64,000 nucleotides of DNA, taken from JAZKDW01 sp040387375. Its GTDB lineage: Bacteria > Pseudomonadota > Gammaproteobacteria > Burkholderiales > Burkholderiaceae_D. Positions within the stretch are counted from its first letter, which is position 1; every line of letters begins with the position of its first letter. The notes below the pieces were generated by a model. It was not told the origin of the DNA, did not search any database, and saw nothing but the letters and a program-made list of their open reading frames with translations. A program made the position numbers and the translations under genes. The stretch is taken from contig JAZKDW010000056.1 in NCBI GenBank assembly GCA_040387375.1, forward strand, positions 1 to 64,000, written 5' to 3'. Below are positions 60,209 through 64,000 of the stretch, one piece after another.

Positions 60209-61156
60209 TTAGGCGCTCGCCTCGTTCAAGCGCTCGCTGGCAGCCGGCTCCAGCTGCAGGAAGGCAGCAGCCATCAGTTCGTCAAGTTGGTCCGGCGTGG
60301 TAGCACTTGCGATCGCTGCCGTAATGCCGGGCCGGGCCATCAGCCAGGCCAGTGCAACAGTCGCCGGCGTTGCATTGGCTTGTTTTGCGACTTCATCGAG
60401 TGCGTCAAGAATGCGAAATCCGCGCTCGTTCAGATATTTTCCCACCGCGCGGCCGCGCACGCTTTTGCCCAGATCTTTCTCCGAACGATATTTCCCGGCG
60501 AGGAAACCGCTTGCCAACGAGTAGTAGCTGATCACACCGATACCCTGTTCAATGCACACTGGTTCGAGCGTGCTTTCGTATTCCTCGCGCTCAAGCAGAT
60601 TGTATTGGGTCTGCAGGCTTTCATAACGCGGATAACCATGCTTCTCACTGATCCGCAGCGCTTCAAGCAGGCGCTCCGCGCTGGTATTCGAGGCCCCGAT
60701 CACGCGCACTTTTCCCTGCCTCACGAGTTCTCCGTACGCATCCAGCGTTTCCTCCAGCGGCGTGTCGCGATCATCAATGTGCGACTGGTAAAGATCGATG
60801 TAATCGGTTTGCAGGCGTTTTAGCGAATCCTCGGCCGCACGCACGATATAAGCCTTGCGGAGTCCCTTCCGGTCGGGCGCCATTTCCATCCCTACCTTGC
60901 TGGCAATGATGACCTCGTGGCGCTTGCCGCTGCGCTTGAGCCATTTGCCGATGATGGTCTCGGACTCGCCGCCGGTGTGACCCGGCGCCCATGTCGAGTA
61001 CACATCGGCAGTGTCAATCAAATTGAAATCCGACCCGACAAACTTGTCCAGCAGCGCGAACGAGCTGGTCTCGTCCGCAGTCCAGCCAAATACATTGCCG
61101 CCGAATGCCAACGGCGAAACCTGCAGTTCCGAACGTCCCAATTTACGCTTGTCCAC
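60209..61156 (-). CDS. Aldo/keto reductase
   Basis: 315 residues. The start is the GTG at 61156 (VDKRKLGRSELQVSPLAFGG), preceded by AGGAG at 7 bases; the in-frame ATG at 61177 lies upstream of that site. Catalytic tetrad Asp/Tyr in LIDTADVYSTW, Lys in IIASKVG and His in YIDLYQSHIDD. VIGASNTSAERLLEAL follows. NADPH-dependent reductase of the AKR11-13 kind; substrate unknown. Confidence 0.92.
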   Translation of the reverse strand: MDKRKLGRSELQVSPLAFGGNVFGWTADETSSFALLDKFVGSDFNLIDTADVYSTWAPGHTGGESETIIGKWLKRSGKRHEVIIASKVGMEMAPDRKGLRKAYIVRAAEDSLKRLQTDYIDLYQSHIDDRDTPLEETLDAYGELVRQGKVRVIGASNTSAERLLEALRISEKHGYPRYESLQTQYNLLEREEYESTLEPVCIEQGIGVISYYSLASGFLAGKYRSEKDLGKSVRGRAVGKYLNERGFRILDALDEVAKQANATPATVALAWLMARPGITAAIASATTPDQLDELMAAAFLQLEPAASERLNEASA

Positions 61157-61420
61157 TTCTTTCTCCTGATCGATCATGAAAGGAAGGCTGCGGGAATCAT
61201 CCGCCAATAGCCCATGCATTTAGTGTAGTCGGTACTTGAGCGCGCTGCAGATGATGGTTGGCGGGCCCAGGCCCGACGAGGATATAACGTACGCCAGCTG
61301 AATTTTTCCAGCGGTTCCGATGTCAAATCTGACTGGTTTTCGACCCTTGCACATGATGAACGAAAGCCTTTGGTTTCGGCGTGAACACCAATGCCGGATG
61401 CCATCCAGCCCAGGCTTGCA

Positions 61421-63673
61421 ATGAAGATGCTTGAATCACCTATCCTGCCGGTTAACGAAGCGGAACGGTTAGCGGCATTACGGCGGCATGAAATTGTGGA
61501 CACGCCGGCGGACAAGTCACATGACGATATTGCCAGACTTGCCGCGCAAATGGTCAGGGACAGTGAAGAACGGCGGCTGTTTGCGCTTGAGTCGGCAGGA
61601 GTGTGTGACTGGGATATGGATTTGCGCACCGGAAAGGTAACGCGATCTTCGCTGCATGACCGGCTTTTTGGTTATCCGGAGCCGCTCTCACAATGGAATT
61701 CGGATATTTTTTTCGCCCACGTGCATCCCGAGGACCGCGAGCAAGTGGCGCGATGTATTAGTTCGAAAGGGGCACAGCCCGGCAAGCAATATGACATCGA
61801 ATTCCGTACTGCCTGGCCTGACGGTTCGATACACTGGCTTTGGGCAAAAGGCCGATTTTATTTTGACGAGTGGAAAAATCCGGTGCGCCTTTCCGGCATT
61901 CTGATGGATATTACACAGCACAGGGAGCGTGAACAAAAAATTGCGCGGCTTGCGTTGGTGGTGGAAAAAATAACAACCGGTGTGATGATCCTGGACAAAA
62001 ACGGCAATATCGAGTGGGCCAATCCTGCCGTCAGTGCGTTGACAGGATACGAACTCTCTGAAACGATCGGCCACTCGCCCGGCAGAATGATGCAGGGACC
62101 GGACACGAATCCCCTGACGCTGCAGAAAATGGAGGATGCGATCCGGAACCAGCGGGGCTTTGAACTCGAGCTGCTCAGTTATCACAAATCCGGCCACCCC
62201 TTCTGGCAACATATCAAGGCAAATCCCGTCCTTCAGCAACATGGCGAAGCGGAGTCCGAAGTCGAGTCTTACATCACGCTGCATTCTGACATTACCGAGC
62301 GCAAGCAATTCGACGTGTTGTTATGGAATAAGGCGAATTACGATACCCTGACCGGATTGCCGAATCGCCGCCTGTTCTGGGACCGGCTGGATCATGAAAT
62401 CAGGCATGCACATCGGGCCGGCCGGATGGCCACCTTGTATTTCATAGACCTGGATCGGTTCAAGGAAATCAACGATCTGTATGGACATGACATGGGCGAC
62501 AAGGTGATTCGCGAGGTCACTGCCCGGATAAATGCATGTGTGCGCGACATCGACACGGTCGCACGGATCGGTGGCGACGAGTTCACGGTCATTCTCGCCG
62601 ATCTTGATGACGTGACCTATACCCAGCGGATCGCACACCAGATCCTCAAGGCCTTGTCCACACCCTTTCAATTTGATAAAGCCACCATCAACATATCGGG
62701 CAGCATCGGCATTGCGCTTTACCCCAATGATGCCGATACCTCCGAAAACATGATGAGGCACGCCGACCAGGCGATGTACATGGCAAAAAGCGGCGGCCGC
62801 AATCAGATCAGATATTTCACCTACCTGATGCAGGAACAATTGCAGAGGCGACTGCATATCGGGCTGGAGTTGCGCCAGGCGCTGAGCCGCGGCCAGTTGC
62901 AAGTGCATTTTCAACCGGTGGTGTCGATGCTCACCGGGCAGATCGTCAAGGCGGAGGCATTGCTGCGCTGGCAGCATCCGGAAAGCGGCATGATTACACC
63001 GTCCGAATTCATACCGATTGCCGAAGAACTGGGCTTGATCGATGACATAGGCGAGTGGATATTCCAGGAGGCTGCGTATTACGCCGAAAAATGGAGTACC
63101 GATGGCGATCGGCCTTTCCAGATCAGCGTCAACAAGTCGCCAGCGCAATTTTCAAGCCGCGCGAAGGAAGAAAGCTGGCCGTCGATGCTGGAAACGATGG
63201 GTTTGCCCGCCAGCCGGATTTCGGTTGAAATCACGGAGGGGATTTTATTGAAGGATTCGAAGATCGTGATGGATACGCTGCGCGAGTACCGCGCTGCCGG
63301 CATCGAGATCGCGCTGGACGATTTTGGCACCGGTTATTCCTCAATGGCCTACCTGAGCAAATTCAGCATCGATTATCTGAAAATCGACCAGTCTTTCGTG
63401 CAAGACATCACCAATCCTCACAACCGCACCATTGCCGAAACCATCATCCTCATGGGCCACAAGCTCGGTTTGAAAATCATTGCGGAAGGCATTGAAACAA
63501 TCGAGCAGAGGAACGTACTGGCAGAAGCCGGTTGCGATTACGGCCAGGGTTTCCTGTTTTCGAAGGCTGTGCCACCTGAGGAGTTCGAGCGCATGCTGCA
63601 TGCCGATTCCAGCCGCCGGGCATCAATTTTCACGCACGGAAGGTGCGCAGCCCATCCATGTCCAGAATCGTGA
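61421..63673 (+). CDS. PAS-PAS-GGDEF-EAL protein with vestigial GAF leader
   Basis: About 750 residues from ATG 61421 (AGG 6 bases upstream; ATGs at 61391 and 61427 are alternatives). It opens with NEAERLAALRRHEIVDTP and DDIARLAAQM, the usual lead-in to a GAF domain, but the GAF body is missing and a PAS domain (WDMDLRTGKVTRSS) starts directly. A second PAS is LOV-like but has no photoactive Cys. GGDEF is intact (RIGGDEFTVI); EAL is intact (KAEALLRW, EITEGILL, LDDFGTGYSS). No membrane segment, so it is cytoplasmic. The 3' end overlaps the convergent Crp/Fnr gene by 44 bases. Confidence 0.9.
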   Translation: MKMLESPILPVNEAERLAALRRHEIVDTPADKSHDDIARLAAQMVRDSEERRLFALESAGVCDWDMDLRTGKVTRSSLHDRLFGYPEPLSQWNSDIFFAHVHPEDREQVARCISSKGAQPGKQYDIEFRTAWPDGSIHWLWAKGRFYFDEWKNPVRLSGILMDITQHREREQKIARLALVVEKITTGVMILDKNGNIEWANPAVSALTGYELSETIGHSPGRMMQGPDTNPLTLQKMEDAIRNQRGFELELLSYHKSGHPFWQHIKANPVLQQHGEAESEVESYITLHSDITERKQFDVLLWNKANYDTLTGLPNRRLFWDRLDHEIRHAHRAGRMATLYFIDLDRFKEINDLYGHDMGDKVIREVTARINACVRDIDTVARIGGDEFTVILADLDDVTYTQRIAHQILKALSTPFQFDKATINISGSIGIALYPNDADTSENMMRHADQAMYMAKSGGRNQIRYFTYLMQEQLQRRLHIGLELRQALSRGQLQVHFQPVVSMLTGQIVKAEALLRWQHPESGMITPSEFIPIAEELGLIDDIGEWIFQEAAYYAEKWSTDGDRPFQISVNKSPAQFSSRAKEESWPSMLETMGLPASRISVEITEGILLKDSKIVMDTLREYRAAGIEIALDDFGTGYSSMAYLSKFSIDYLKIDQSFVQDITNPHNRTIAETIILMGHKLGLKIIAEGIETIEQRNVLAEAGCDYGQGFLFSKAVPPEEFERMLHADSSRRASIFTHGRCAAHPCPES

Positions 63674-64000
63674 CGCTGCCATAATCGACTTTCAGAAATC
63701 CCTCCTTTTCCAGCACCTGCAAGGCTTGATTGGCGCGTTGCCGTGAAGTGCTGCACAGATAACCGATCTCTTCCTGCGACACCTGCAACTGGTTGCTGCT
63801 GATCGGATTCAGATAAGGATTGAACAAGGCCGCAAGGCAGCGCGCCACCCGTGCATCGGTGTCGAGCATGCGGTCGTATTCGACCAGGGAAATGAACAAT
63901 CCGAGCCGCGCATTCAATTGCATTAATAAAAAACGGTTGAATGGAATGCTGTTGTCCAGCAGCCAATTGAAAATGGCGCGCGGCATGAATGCAAGATGGC
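63630..64000 (-). CDS. Crp/Fnr family regulator, 3' part
   Basis: The open frame runs off the right edge of the window; an internal ATG at 63986 is not the true start because the frame continues upstream without a stop and the cyclic-nucleotide-binding domain is missing. The visible C-terminal part (about 123 residues) has the dimerisation helix region and the Crp-type helix-turn-helix QVSQEEIGYLCSTSRQRANQALQVLEKEGFLKV (in part). Effector cannot be inferred. Convergent with the GGDEF-EAL gene. Confidence 0.8.
   Translation of the reverse strand, partial: HLAFMPRAIFNWLLDNSIPFNRFLLMQLNARLGLFISLVEYDRMLDTDARVARCLAALFNPYLNPISSNQLQVSQEEIGYLCSTSRQRANQALQVLEKEGFLKVDYGSVTILDMDGLRTFRA

Noticed and set aside
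62040..62300. Photoactive LOV domain in the GGDEF-EAL protein
   Set aside because: The PAS is LOV-like (MQGPDT), but the Cys of the NCRFLQ motif is missing, so flavin adduct chemistry is not expected.

Overview
The window is a chromosomal segment of a betaproteobacterium, most likely order Burkholderiales and plausibly family Oxalobacteraceae. The main grounds are the core gene order fimV-truA-trpF-trpB-trpA-accD-folC-dedD-cvpA-purF beside leuC-leuD-leuB-asd, and protein sequences typical of that order. It is moderately GC-rich by eye and densely coding. I see no rRNA, tRNA, CRISPR array, prophage or complete insertion sequence.

Layout: (1) 101-1342, a PLP enzyme of the cystathionine gamma-synthase family. 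(2) 1443-14911, a full MSHA-type type IV pilus cluster on the minus strand, in transcription order mshE-G-pilin-A-C-D-O-P, then mshI-I2-J-K-L-M-N. It is inserted next to purF and its blocks are circularly permuted relative to the Vibrio order. (3) 15214-24296, purine, folate, fatty acid, tryptophan and tRNA-modification genes (purF, cvpA, dedD-like, folC, accD, trpA, trpB, trpF, truA). (4) 24377-35615, fimV, asd, leuB, leuD, leuC, an M48 lipoprotein protease, an MFS transporter and aroC. (5) 35891-41400, a plus-strand signalling pair: a response regulator with DUF3369, degenerate GGDEF and EAL domains, and a large PAS/GAF histidine kinase. (6) 41540-42593, an Xre-RES toxin-antitoxin pair. (7) 42614-52812, mixed metabolism: LplT-PlsC fusion, FAD oxidoreductase, CBS protein, MetY-like sulfhydrylase, hydrolase, YihY/BrkB protein, WrbA-like flavoprotein, DUF2069, GlcD-like FAD oxidase and DUF4124. 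(8) 52999-64000, a GNAT-like protein, a 1759-residue DUF4011 helicase-nuclease resembling single-gene antiphage proteins, MgtC, an aldo/keto reductase, a PAS-GGDEF-EAL protein and the 3' part of a Crp/Fnr regulator.

Functional links: the MSHA cluster carries MshE with both repeats of the c-di-GMP-binding MshEN motif, and the window also encodes two EAL-domain proteins (one with an intact GGDEF), so pilus control by c-di-GMP is a reasonable hypothesis. The Xre-RES pair and the giant helicase-nuclease are the likely defence or stress modules.

The most unusual signals are: two copies of a non-coding, TA-flanked hairpin element (3440-3601 and 32136-32353) whose internal arms differ between copies but stay self-complementary, one copy sitting exactly in the mshL/mshM junction; an N-terminal transglutaminase-like region fused to the helicase-nuclease; a D60E change in TrpA; a vestigial GAF leader in a GGDEF-EAL protein; and a possible leaderless wrbA-like gene behind three 12-bp repeats.
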